From Chitinophagaceae bacterium UBA2793 (GTDB lineage Bacteria; Bacteroidota; Bacteroidia; Chitinophagales; Chitinophagaceae): a stretch of DNA of 26,888 bases. The notes under the pieces were generated by a model. It saw only the letters and a program-made list of their open reading frames with translations. It made no database searches and was not told the DNA's origin. The position numbers were made by a program, and so were the translations under genes. The stretch spans positions 1 through 26,888 of the forward strand of contig DEHT01000011.1 in the NCBI GenBank assembly GCA_002352045.1, read 5' to 3'. Positions 1-7,110 of the stretch are shown here, piece after piece (position 1 is the first letter of the stretch; each line of letters opens with the position of its first letter).

Positions 1-14
1 CAAGAATTGCTACA

Positions 15-38
15 GGGTCGGCATCGAAGGTCAGACCC
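15..38 (-). repeat. REP-like palindrome, copy 1
   Basis: A 24 bp imperfect palindrome with ends GGGTC/GACCC. Its reverse complement matches copies 2 and 3 around the neighbouring transposase gene at nearly every base (core TGACCTTCG). It is inverted relative to copy 2, from which it is separated by 27 AT-rich bases, so copies 1 and 2 form a head-to-head pair like the paired REPs of other bacteria. Confidence 0.75.
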
Positions 39-65
39 GGAAAAAATATTATTAAACTACTTAAC

Positions 66-93
66 ACAGGTCTGACCTTCGGTGCCGACCTGT
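66..93 (+). repeat. REP-like palindrome, copy 2
   Basis: A 28 bp palindrome with 7 bp arms ACAGGTC (66-72) and GACCTGT (87-93). An inner ACC-TTC-GGT hairpin can form, leaving a small TG/GCC internal bulge. It shares the core TGACCTTCGGT with copy 3 in the same orientation. It starts 7 bases beyond the transposase stop codon, on the 3' side of that minus-strand gene, so copies 2 and 3 flank the gene as direct repeats. Confidence 0.8.
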
Positions 94-99
94 AAAACC

Positions 100-660
100 T
101 TAAAAATCCAAAGCCATTTCTTTAATATAATTTATATCAATCCCTAATAAATCAAATGCAAGGTTTTGATTACAAAGCGTGCCATTACGAATTTTCAAAT
201 AGTCTTTAAGCGAAGAAAATTCCCAGTCTTTTGCAAATGCTACAATATTAGCAGTAGATGGATTTAGATGTATATAATTAAAACATTCCAAAACCGCATC
301 AAGGCTTTCTCTTTCAAGTAAATCAATTGATTTTATTTTTTGACGAAATAGAGACCCTGTCCTATTATTTTTTTTATTGTAATCTTGAGCATATTCACTT
401 TGTAATAATCGAAATGCATTCGATAATTTGTTGGTTTGAATATTTCCCAGGCTTATATTCTCAACAGAGGCATCATTGCTCATTATCATAAAATGAAAAT
501 GATTGGGCATTAAGCAATAGCACAATATTTCGGATATCGGCTTAATGAAGAACCTCACTTTTTCTAAAAAATGTAGGTAATCCTCCCTCGATTTAAAAAT
601 TGTTTCACGATTATTACCCTGATTGTAAATATGATAAATATGAGATGGTACTAACTTCAT
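100..660 (-). CDS. REP-associated tyrosine transposase (Y1/HUH family)
   Basis: A 186-residue single-domain protein of the Y1 transposase (IS200-like) fold, RAYT branch. The HUH metal-binding motif is seen as HFH (His54, His56) within MPNHFHFMI. The N-terminal HIYNQGNNRE segment, the YNKKNNRTGSLF segment and FNYIHLNP (129-134, probable catalytic Tyr129) follow the usual order. Proteins of this family nick single-stranded DNA at REP palindromes and are usually single-copy, domesticated genes. Three REP-like palindromes flank this one (15-38, 66-93, 689-712), which supports the RAYT call over a true IS200 element. No second gene such as tnpB accompanies it. The reading frame is intact and the start is the ATG at 660. 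Activity cannot be judged from sequence alone. Confidence 0.88.
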   Translation of the reverse strand: MKLVPSHIYHIYNQGNNRETIFKSREDYLHFLEKVRFFIKPISEILCYCLMPNHFHFMIMSNDASVENISLGNIQTNKLSNAFRLLQSEYAQDYNKKNNRTGSLFRQKIKSIDLLERESLDAVLECFNYIHLNPSTANIVAFAKDWEFSSLKDYLKIRNGTLCNQNLAFDLLGIDINYIKEMALDF

Positions 661-688
661 TGCTTAAATTTAAAAAATATTTAATAAC

Positions 689-712
689 GGGTCTGACCTT
701 CGGTACCGACCC
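689..712 (+). repeat. REP-like palindrome, copy 3
   Basis: A 24 bp palindrome with arms GGGTC and GACCC and the core TGACCTTCGGTACC, the same orientation as copy 2. It lies 28 bases upstream of the transposase start codon. Copies 1 and 3 are each followed on the plus strand by a similar A-rich stretch (GGAAAA...ATATT), so the repeat unit may extend past the palindrome. Confidence 0.8.
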
Positions 713-793
713 ATGGAAAACATATTTCTTTACGAATTAAGTAAAATGAAAAACAATAGTAGGCACTTAAAGCCAAAATAGCTGCAATTGTAG

Positions 794-801
794 TAAATTT
801 G
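794..801 (+). promoter_or_regulatory. candidate -7 element upstream of iscS
   Basis: TAAATTTG matches the Bacteroidota -7 consensus TAnnTTTG exactly and lies 27 bases before the iscS ATG. No convincing -33 TTTG was found at 17-23 bases upstream, so this rests on one box only. Confidence 0.4.
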
Positions 802-828
802 TAATCTGAAATAAAATAAAGAATTGAT

Positions 829-2046
829 ATGTTGAAATTGCCGATTTATTTGGATAATAACGCTACTACTCCCATGGACCCTCGTGTATTGGAAGCTATG
901 ACCCCTTACTTTTTAGAGCATTTTGGAAATGCAGCCAGCAGAAACCATTCATTTGGATGGGAAGCAGAAGAAGCGGTAGATTATGCCCGTGAACAAGTAG
1001 CAAGGCTAATTAATGCCGACCCTAAAGAAGTAATTTTTACTTCCGGCGCTACCGAAGCCGATAACCTGGGTATTAAGGGTGTGTTTGAAATGTATGCCAG
1101 CAAAGGCAATCATATTATTACGGCTGTTACCGAACACAAAGCAGTATTGGATACCTGTAAGCACATTGAAAAATTGGGTGGAGAAGTAACCTATCTTTCC
1201 GTAGCTGAAGATGGGTTAATTGATTTGAAAGAACTGGAGGCAGCTATGAAACCAACCACTATTTTGGTTGCCATTATGTATGCAAATAATGAAGTAGGCG
1301 TTATTCAACCCATTAAAGAAATAAGTGCTATTGCTCGTAAGCATGGAGCTTTAGTTTTTACCGATGCCACACAGGCGGTAGGTAAAATACCGGTTGATGT
1401 TATTAAAGATGGAATAGATTTAATGGCATTTTCTGCACATAAAATGTATGGCCCCAAAGGTGTTGGTGCATTGTATGTACGTCGTAAAAATCCAAGGGTA
1501 AAAGTTACTGCACAAATGGATGGCGGCGGCCACGAAAGGGGAATGCGTAGCGGTACTTTAAATGTACCCGGAATTGTAGGTTTTGGTAAAGCCTGCGAAA
1601 TTGCAATGCTCGATATGGAGGAAGATAACAAACGCATCAGTGCCATGAGAGATAAATTGGAAACTGCATTACTCAAGTTAGAAGAAGCTTATGTAAACGG
1701 AAGTACTCAGCATCGTTTACCACATGTGAGCAATATTTCTTTCAAATATGTAGAGGGCGAAGGTTTGATGATGGGCTTTAATAAAAACATTGCATTAAGT
1801 TCCGGCTCTGCTTGTACTTCTGCATCGCTGGAGCCAAGTTATGTATTAAAAGCATTGGGCTTAGGCGACGACCTGGCTCATAGCTCACTTCGATTTGGAT
1901 TAGGCAGATTTACTACCGAAGAACAAATAGATTACACCATTAAGGCAGTAAGCGAAACAGTTCTAAAGCTTAGAGAAATGAGCCCGCTTTGGGAAATGTA
2001 TAAAGAAGGAATTGATTTGAATACCATTGAATGGGCACATCATTAA
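829..2046 (+). CDS. iscS: cysteine desulfurase IscS
   Basis: A PLP-dependent enzyme that takes sulfur from L-cysteine as a persulfide, releases alanine, and passes the sulfur to the scaffold IscU for Fe-S cluster assembly. At 405 residues it is close to E. coli IscS (404). The PLP lysine is Lys205 in SAHKMYGPKG, His103 lies in the TEHKAV motif, and the catalytic Cys329 lies in the mobile loop SSGSACTSASLEPS. That long loop with Cys followed by TSASLEPSYVL marks the group I (IscS/NifS) type rather than SufS. It is followed by iscU and iscA, so it heads a minimal ISC cluster. No iscR, hscA, hscB or ferredoxin gene is present. The start is the ATG at 829, just before the conserved PIYLDNNATTP strand. 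Confidence 0.95.
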   Translation: MLKLPIYLDNNATTPMDPRVLEAMTPYFLEHFGNAASRNHSFGWEAEEAVDYAREQVARLINADPKEVIFTSGATEADNLGIKGVFEMYASKGNHIITAVTEHKAVLDTCKHIEKLGGEVTYLSVAEDGLIDLKELEAAMKPTTILVAIMYANNEVGVIQPIKEISAIARKHGALVFTDATQAVGKIPVDVIKDGIDLMAFSAHKMYGPKGVGALYVRRKNPRVKVTAQMDGGGHERGMRSGTLNVPGIVGFGKACEIAMLDMEEDNKRISAMRDKLETALLKLEEAYVNGSTQHRLPHVSNISFKYVEGEGLMMGFNKNIALSSGSACTSASLEPSYVLKALGLGDDLAHSSLRFGLGRFTTEEQIDYTIKAVSETVLKLREMSPLWEMYKEGIDLNTIEWAHH

Positions 2047-2167
2047 TCAATTAGCTAATTAGCTAATGTGATAATTTGCCAATATTTAAATGGAAGTTTA
2101 AAAAATAAAGTAACAATTTTATAGAATTAGCACATAAGCTAATTATCAAATTATCAAATTAAAAAAA
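2047..2167. repeat. iscS-iscU spacer with 8 bp word repeats
   Basis: A 121 bp spacer with no coding potential. Near its left end the 8 bp word ATTAGCTA is repeated about twice (around 2050-2068). At its right end ATTATCAA is repeated about 2.4 times (around 2142-2160). Reverse-complement fragments of each word occur near the other (GTGATAATTTG on the left, AAGCTAAT on the right), so the two ends can pair imperfectly. No terminator with a T-run was seen, so iscS and iscU may be co-transcribed. Confidence 0.6.
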
Positions 2168-2587
2168 ATGGCATATTCAGAAAAAGTGATTGATCACTAC
2201 CAGAATCCAAAAAACGTAGGAACGCTGGATAAAGCAAACAAAAATGTTGGTACCGGCTTAGTAGGTGCTCCTGAGTGTGGCGATGTTATGCGCTTGCAAA
2301 TACAGGTAGATGATGCCACCGGCTTAATTACCGATGCAAAATTTAAAACCTTTGGTTGCGGTTCAGCCATTGCATCTTCATCTTTGGCAACCGAATGGTT
2401 AAAAGGGAAAACAGTGGACGAAGCTGTAAAAATTGACAATATGGATATTGTGGAAGAACTCAATCTCCCTCCTGTAAAAATTCACTGCTCGGTTTTGGCC
2501 GAAGATGCAATTAAAGCCGCCATCAACGACTATCGTACCAAAAACGGTATGGAAGTATTGAAGTTTGAAGAAAGCGTAGTACACTAA
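2168..2587 (+). CDS. iscU: Fe-S cluster assembly scaffold IscU
   Basis: A 139-residue scaffold on which [2Fe-2S] clusters are built from IscS-derived sulfur before transfer to apoproteins. The three cluster ligands are visible: Cys37 (PECGD), Cys64 (FGCGSA) and Cys107 (KIHCSVLAEDA), together with the conserved Asp39 that helps release the cluster. The motif LPPVK at 100-104 is the one bound by the HscA chaperone in the proteobacterial ISC system, although no hscA or hscB lies in this window. The length and the lack of a C-terminal Nfu domain fit IscU rather than NifU, and the LPPVK motif argues against SufU. The start is the ATG at 2168 with an A-rich leader and no Shine-Dalgarno sequence. 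Confidence 0.95.
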   Translation: MAYSEKVIDHYQNPKNVGTLDKANKNVGTGLVGAPECGDVMRLQIQVDDATGLITDAKFKTFGCGSAIASSSLATEWLKGKTVDEAVKIDNMDIVEELNLPPVKIHCSVLAEDAIKAAINDYRTKNGMEVLKFEESVVH

Positions 2588-2675
2588 GGCAAAAGTAAAA
2601 GTCAAAATTAAAAAGTAAAAAACGACCCTGGTTAGCCGGGTTTTGAATTTTTACTTTTACATTTTTAATTGAAGT
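2588..2675. repeat. iscU-iscA spacer with long imperfect inverted repeat
   Basis: The left arm contains GTAAAAGTCAAAATT and the right arm AATTTTTACTTTTAC, which pair almost fully. At the centre lies a short GC stem, ACCC(T)GG-TTAG-CCGGGT, followed by TTTTGAATTTTT. It could act as a weak or partial terminator or as an mRNA-stabilising structure between iscU and iscA. It is also another example of the low-complexity word repeats seen in other spacers here. Confidence 0.5.
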
Positions 2676-3026
2676 ATGGTAGCAACAGACAACAGCATTT
2701 ACATAAGCGATAAAGCAAAAGCTAAAGTAGAACAACTAATGGCCGATGCAGGAGTAACCGGCGATGCCTCTTATTTTTTAAGAGTGGGAGTTGTTGGCGG
2801 CGGCTGCAGTGGCTTAAGTTACAAACTCGATTTTGACAATGAAGTAAAACCAATGGACCAGGTTTTTGAGGATAAGGGCGTTAAAATTGTTACCGATTTA
2901 AAAAGTTTTTTATACTTAGTAAATACCGAGTTGGAATTTAGCGATGGATTGAATGGCAAAGGTTTTTATTTCAACAATCCCAATGCCAGCCGTAGTTGTG
3001 GCTGTGGAGAGAGTTTTGCTGTGTAA
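2676..3026 (+). CDS. iscA: A-type iron-sulfur carrier protein IscA
   Basis: A 116-residue member of the HesB/IscA family, which accepts Fe-S clusters or iron from the IscU machinery and delivers them to client proteins. The three conserved cysteines are present: Cys44 in GGGCSGLSY, and Cys108 and Cys110 in the C-terminal SCGCGESF motif. Position directly after iscS and iscU supports IscA over SufA or ErpA, although the domain alone cannot separate these paralogues. It is the last gene of the ISC unit, and a strong intrinsic terminator starts 26 bp after its stop codon. Confidence 0.9.
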   Translation: MVATDNSIYISDKAKAKVEQLMADAGVTGDASYFLRVGVVGGGCSGLSYKLDFDNEVKPMDQVFEDKGVKIVTDLKSFLYLVNTELEFSDGLNGKGFYFNNPNASRSCGCGESFAV

Positions 3027-3051
3027 TACAATCTTTACAAATAAATAATTT

Positions 3052-3079
3052 AAAGTCATTGCAATGCAATGGCTTTTTT
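3052..3079 (+). terminator. intrinsic terminator after iscA
   Basis: An 11 bp stem with arms AAAGTCATTGC (3052-3062) and GCAATGGCTTT (3066-3076), one G-T wobble and a 3-base loop, running into six T's (3074-3079). It ends the iscS-iscU-iscA unit. The next gene begins only 15 bases later, so that gene either depends on read-through or has a promoter overlapping the hairpin. Confidence 0.85.
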
Positions 3080-3093
3080 ATTGGAAATAAAAA

Positions 3094-3600
3094 ATGCAAA
3101 AGCAGTCATTCATAATAGTAACCTTAGCATTAGATGAGGAAATGATTGTTTATTTCAACCGGCTGCGACAACTATATTACCCTAAGCATTGTAACTACCT
3201 TGATGCACACCTTACCTTGTTTCACAAGCTACCTTATCCTAATACATCTATTTTAGATACTATAGAAACAATTTGCAATTGTCCCACTTTTTACGTTCAA
3301 ATTGCCTCGTTAAAAAACATGGGTAAAGGAGTAGCATTTGAAATTTTATCGGAAGAATTGAGCGCATTGCACCAAAAAATGCAAATAGCCCTGGATGCTT
3401 ATTTGATAAAAAAAGACAGGCAAGTACTATGGCCCCATATTACAATTCAAAACAAAGTAACAGTATTTAAAGCTGCCGGCACTTTCAATACATTGCAACA
3501 AAACTTTGAGCCATTTAATATAAAAGCAATTGGTATAGATGTATGGCTATACCTGAGTGGCCATTGGCAAAAATTAAGTACATATAACTTTAAGGTATAA
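3094..3600 (+). CDS. 2H phosphoesterase, 2'-5' RNA ligase family
   Basis: A 168-residue protein of the 2H phosphoesterase superfamily (LigT/ThpR/CPDase-like). The two signature motifs are present at the usual spacing: His39 in AHLTLFH and His115 in PHITIQ. Members hydrolyse or form 2',5' or cyclic phosphodiester bonds in RNA or nucleotides. The substrate of this short divergent member cannot be told, and ligase activity in vivo should not be assumed. The ATG at 3094 immediately precedes the first beta strand (SFIIVTLAL). It lies between the iscA terminator and the 3' end of the convergent dcw run, so its neighbours give no functional hint. Confidence 0.8.
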   Translation: MQKQSFIIVTLALDEEMIVYFNRLRQLYYPKHCNYLDAHLTLFHKLPYPNTSILDTIETICNCPTFYVQIASLKNMGKGVAFEILSEELSALHQKMQIALDAYLIKKDRQVLWPHITIQNKVTVFKAAGTFNTLQQNFEPFNIKAIGIDVWLYLSGHWQKLSTYNFKV

Positions 3601-3603
3601 ACG

Positions 3604-3632
3604 AAAAACCCCTCTCAAAAAATTGAAAGGGG
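3604..3632 (-). terminator. intrinsic terminator for the dcw run (after ftsZ)
   Basis: Read on the minus strand, a stem CCCCT...AGGGG with an inner TCAA/TTGA stem (3609-3632) is followed by five T's (3604-3608). It lies about 70 bases beyond the ftsZ stop codon and close to the stop of the convergent gene at 3600, so it can stop the long minus-strand transcript before it runs antisense into that gene. Confidence 0.75.
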
Positions 3633-3668
3633 CTACATACAAACAGTAATTACAAACACAAAGTTTTA

Positions 3669-3693
3669 CGCCTCCCGAATTAATCGGGAGGCG
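3669..3693 (-). terminator. GC-rich hairpin directly after ftsZ
   Basis: A perfect 10 bp stem, CGCCTCCCGA/TCGGGAGGCG, with a 5-base loop, located 7 bases past the ftsZ stop codon. There is no T-run after it on either strand, so it is more likely a 3'-end stabiliser, a REP-like palindrome or part of a two-hairpin terminator with the structure at 3604-3632 than a terminator by itself. Confidence 0.6.
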
Positions 3694-3700
3694 CATTATA

Positions 3701-5617
3701 TTAATCAGGTTTTTTTCCGTCTAAAAAGTTATTGATGGTACTTATTTCCGCCTGGTTGTTATCATCGGTTTTTACGGTGTAATTGCTGTAGAAAGATTCT
3801 ACATCGGCAATTTGATTGTGCATTTCCATATTGCGGCGAAGGTAAGCCGGCACCGTTTCAAACTCGTTGTTAGGGTCAGCAGCATTTATGTTAAACGACA
3901 AGTTGCGTAACTTGGCAATGCGCTCCTTAGCCCGGCGCCTAAGTTCCTCAGTTTCGTCCTGCATCGCAGGCTCCTCAACATTCGAAACAAATATGGGCTG
4001 AGTTTGTTGTACAAGGGGCTCTTCCTCCGCCGCTTTGTGGGAATCTTTAACTACCAATTGCATCTCAACAGAAGGTTCGTCTTCCTTAGCCGGTTGATGC
4101 ATGGGCAGTGGTTCCTCGTTCGAATTGGATTCTGGAATAGGCGGCTGCACCGCAGCATAAATTTGCTTTGGTTTAGCCAGGAAGCCACCCGACGAAAGGT
4201 TGCTTGCCTTATTGCTAGCTTCTTCTTTACTGTTTAAATTTGGTGTTGCTGCGTTGTGCGACGCTGGTTTAGCAGTTGGTTTCGAAGGCTCCGGATCAAT
4301 AGGGTTAATATCAAAATTTATAATTGGATTTGATATCGGTTCCGAAGATATTTCAAAATACACTGCAACATCATCCTTTTTTTCCACAGTATTTTTACCA
4401 AGTAAATCTTCGCTTTCCGCAACAGGCTCCGTAATTTCCTGGCTCAAAGTAGGCATCATCAAATCTTCTTCTGTTTTTGATTCTACAACAGCATCCTTGC
4501 TTACTACAGGTTCTGCTTTGTCTTCAATTAAATCAAACTGTAAAGTGGGTTGCTGCATTACCGGTTGCCCATTTTTTGGCATATCCAACTCCATTATTAT
4601 TTTATCGTTTTTTACTTCTGCTACTACGGCTGATGGTTTTGCAAAGGGGTCTTTATGTTCAAAACCGGTAGCAATTAATGTAATGCCAATTTCGCTACCC
4701 AAACTATTATCGTAACCAAGGCCTAATATTACATCGGTATCCTCTCCTGCCTGACTCAACAAATAATTTTGAATTACCTCTACCTCATCCATGGTAAACT
4801 CATGCTCCCCTTCCTGTGAATTAATATTTATCAAAATCCATTTAGCCCCACGAATATCATTATCGTTCAGCAATGGAGAATTCAATGCATTTTCAATGGC
4901 TAACTGTGCCCTGTTTTCTCCTTGTGCAGTTGCACTTCCTAAAATAGCTACACCGCCATTACTCATTACAGTGCACACATCGGCAAAGTCAACATTTATT
5001 TGACCGGTGCTGTTAATTACATCGGTTATACATTTTGCTGCTGTAGCCAATACATTATCGGCTTTAGCAAATGCTTCTTTCATTTTTAAATTCCCAAACT
5101 GATGACGCAATTTATCGTTGCTTATCACCAGCAATGTATCCACATGGTTTTTTAATTGCATAATGCCTTCTTCAGCCTGTGCAATACGCTTCTTCCCTTC
5201 GTAAGCAAAAGGTGTGGTTACAATGCCTACAGTTAAAATACCCAGGTCTTTACAAATTTTTGCCAATATAGGAGCGCCACCTGTTCCGGTGCCACCGCCC
5301 ATTCCTGCAGTAATAAAAGCCATTTTGGTATTTACTTCCAAAATGCGTTTTATTTCTTCCAGGCTTTCTTCTGTAGCCTGGCGACCAATCGTAGGATTGG
5401 CTCCCGCTCCTAATCCTTGTGTAAGATGTGGGCCTAATTGAATTTTATTGGGCACTTTGCTTAATGCAATGGCCTGTGCATCGGTATTACAAATAATAAA
5501 GTTTACGCCTTCTATATTTTGCGAAAACATGTGGTTTACTGCGTTGCTTCCGCCGCCGCCTACACCAATTACCTTGATGATGGAGGACTGGTCTTTTGGC
5601 AAATCAAAATGAATCAT
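3701..5617 (-). CDS. ftsZ: cell division GTPase FtsZ with long C-terminal linker
   Basis: The tubulin homologue that polymerises into the Z-ring at midcell. The nucleotide-binding signature GGGTGTG is at 107-113, and the catalytic T7 loop NVDFADV at 208-214 has the expected acidic residues. The folded core ends near residue 320. It is followed by about 235 residues of low-complexity acidic, Ser-, Pro- and Gln-rich linker, a basic helix LRRRAKERIAKLR (from 559), and a conserved C-terminal-peptide-like motif VPAYLRR (589-595; compare IPAFLRK in E. coli). A further 43 residues follow this motif. At 638 residues it is far longer than the E. coli protein (383), as is common in Bacteroidota. It is the last gene of the dcw run, and its start follows an A/C-rich leader with no Shine-Dalgarno sequence. 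Confidence 0.97.
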   Translation of the reverse strand: MIHFDLPKDQSSIIKVIGVGGGGSNAVNHMFSQNIEGVNFIICNTDAQAIALSKVPNKIQLGPHLTQGLGAGANPTIGRQATEESLEEIKRILEVNTKMAFITAGMGGGTGTGGAPILAKICKDLGILTVGIVTTPFAYEGKKRIAQAEEGIMQLKNHVDTLLVISNDKLRHQFGNLKMKEAFAKADNVLATAAKCITDVINSTGQINVDFADVCTVMSNGGVAILGSATAQGENRAQLAIENALNSPLLNDNDIRGAKWILININSQEGEHEFTMDEVEVIQNYLLSQAGEDTDVILGLGYDNSLGSEIGITLIATGFEHKDPFAKPSAVVAEVKNDKIIMELDMPKNGQPVMQQPTLQFDLIEDKAEPVVSKDAVVESKTEEDLMMPTLSQEITEPVAESEDLLGKNTVEKKDDVAVYFEISSEPISNPIINFDINPIDPEPSKPTAKPASHNAATPNLNSKEEASNKASNLSSGGFLAKPKQIYAAVQPPIPESNSNEEPLPMHQPAKEDEPSVEMQLVVKDSHKAAEEEPLVQQTQPIFVSNVEEPAMQDETEELRRRAKERIAKLRNLSFNINAADPNNEFETVPAYLRRNMEMHNQIADVESFYSNYTVKTDDNNQAEISTINNFLDGKKPD

Positions 5618-5684
5618 GTTTGTAAGTTTAGTTAGTAAGTATGTGTTTGAATATTGTCATTAATACAGGTGAACCTTTACTTCA

Positions 5685-7055
5685 TTAAAACTTGGTGTCT
5701 TCTTCATCCTGAAAAAGATCAATCAAATTTCTTTTCATGCTGTTCATAAACCCTTGCAAGGTTTTGCGTGGTTTTATATTCACCGGTTTTGCTTCGTCTG
5801 TTTCTGTTGAAACCGTTTCTTCAACTACAGGCTCTGTTTCCCTGGTCATTTGTACACGAATAAACCCGGTTGATAATTGCTTGTTTTTACTTTCGTAATC
5901 GTTGTATCCTTTTAATATTAAACCAATACAAGTGCTGTACATTGGTTTTGCCAATTCTTCAATATGGCCGCCGCTCAAATGTTCATTGGGGTAACCAATT
6001 CGTGCATTCAAACCTGTTACATATTCGGTAAGTTGAATAAGGTGTTTTAATTGAGAACCACCGCCGGTTAAAATAATTCCACCGTTCAACGATTTATTAT
6101 CCAAGCCAACCTGCTTTAAATGATAGGTTACAAAATCCATAATCTCACTCATGCGTGCCTGGATAATATTGGCCAAATTTTTCACCGAAATTTCTTTGGA
6201 TGCCATACCACGCAAACCGGGTATGGTAATAAATGCATTGGCTTTTGCTTCATCGGCTAATGCACTGCCAAATTGAATTTTCATTTGTTCGGCTTGTGTT
6301 TTTAAAACACCCAGGCCGGTTTTGATATCACTGGTGATATTTTCGCCACCAAATGGTATTACTGCGGTATGTTTTAAAATACCTTCATAAAAAACTGCAA
6401 GGTCGGTAGTGCCACCGCCTATATCTACTATGGCCACACCGGCTTCCAGGTCCTGGTCGCACATTACTGCTGCGGCAGAAGCCAATGGCTGCAGTACTAA
6501 ATCTTTTGTAACCAGGCCGGCTTTTTCAACACTGCGATTGATATTGCGAATAGCATTTTTATCGCCAGTGATAATATGAAAATTGGCTCCCACTTTTACG
6601 CCACTATAGCCAATAGGATTGGGAATGTTTTGAAAATTATCTACCGTAAATTCCTGTGGAATTACGTCAATAATTTTGTCGCCTGCCGGAATATAGGTGC
6701 GGTATTGATCGGCTACCAGCCTGTCAATTTCTGCCTGAGAAATTTCTTCATCCAAATTTTGTCGAACAATATCGCCTCTTGTTTGAAGGCTTTTAATATG
6801 ATGGCCGGCTATACCAACATACACTTCGTTAATTTCAAGATTGGGGTTGGATGCATAACAGTTTTCCAATGCCAACTGAATGGCTTTAATGGTTTGGTCA
6901 ATATTTAATACCATGCCATGTTGCACGCCATTGCTGTTTGCCCGGCCAAAACCGAGAATTTCCAACTTGCCGAATTCATTTTTTCTTCCGGCAATTGCGG
7001 CTATTTTAGTGGTACCAATGTCGAGTCCTACAATAATGGGCTGTTCCTGATTCAT
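5685..7055 (-). CDS. ftsA: cell division protein FtsA, actin-like membrane anchor
   Basis: A 456-residue actin-fold ATPase that ties FtsZ filaments to the inner face of the membrane and recruits later division proteins. The first phosphate-binding loop, GLDIGTTK, is at 10-17, and the second is VDIGGGTTDLAVF near residue 215. The SHS2 (1C) subdomain lies between about 85 and 165. After a polar linker, the C-terminal segment GFMNSMKRNLIDLF can form the amphipathic membrane-targeting helix typical of FtsA. It lies 67 bp upstream of ftsZ in the usual order. The bases just before its ATG (AAACTTACAACT) nearly match those before ftsZ (AAACTTACAAAC). Confidence 0.96.
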   Translation of the reverse strand: MNQEQPIIVGLDIGTTKIAAIAGRKNEFGKLEILGFGRANSNGVQHGMVLNIDQTIKAIQLALENCYASNPNLEINEVYVGIAGHHIKSLQTRGDIVRQNLDEEISQAEIDRLVADQYRTYIPAGDKIIDVIPQEFTVDNFQNIPNPIGYSGVKVGANFHIITGDKNAIRNINRSVEKAGLVTKDLVLQPLASAAAVMCDQDLEAGVAIVDIGGGTTDLAVFYEGILKHTAVIPFGGENITSDIKTGLGVLKTQAEQMKIQFGSALADEAKANAFITIPGLRGMASKEISVKNLANIIQARMSEIMDFVTYHLKQVGLDNKSLNGGIILTGGGSQLKHLIQLTEYVTGLNARIGYPNEHLSGGHIEELAKPMYSTCIGLILKGYNDYESKNKQLSTGFIRVQMTRETEPVVEETVSTETDEAKPVNIKPRKTLQGFMNSMKRNLIDLFQDEEDTKF

Positions 7056-7110
7056 AGTTGTAAGTTTTGTGTTTGTTTGTTCTTTTTGTTTGTATGTAAA
7101 AAATGTTTGT

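Noticed and set aside
1305..1676. 123-codon open frame antisense to iscS
   Set aside because: Lies entirely inside the well-supported iscS gene, has no recognisable domain, and its composition is what the reverse strand of that gene gives.
4200..4715. 171-codon open frame antisense to the ftsZ linker
   Set aside because: Arises opposite low-complexity coding sequence; hydrophobic Ser/Leu/Phe-rich product typical of reverse-strand reads of acidic linkers; no family features.
7056..7110. GTTTGTTTGT low-complexity stretch between ftsQ and ftsA as a repeat element
   Set aside because: On the transcribed strand it is an A/C-rich leader of the sort common before Bacteroidota start codons; there is no clean repeat unit.
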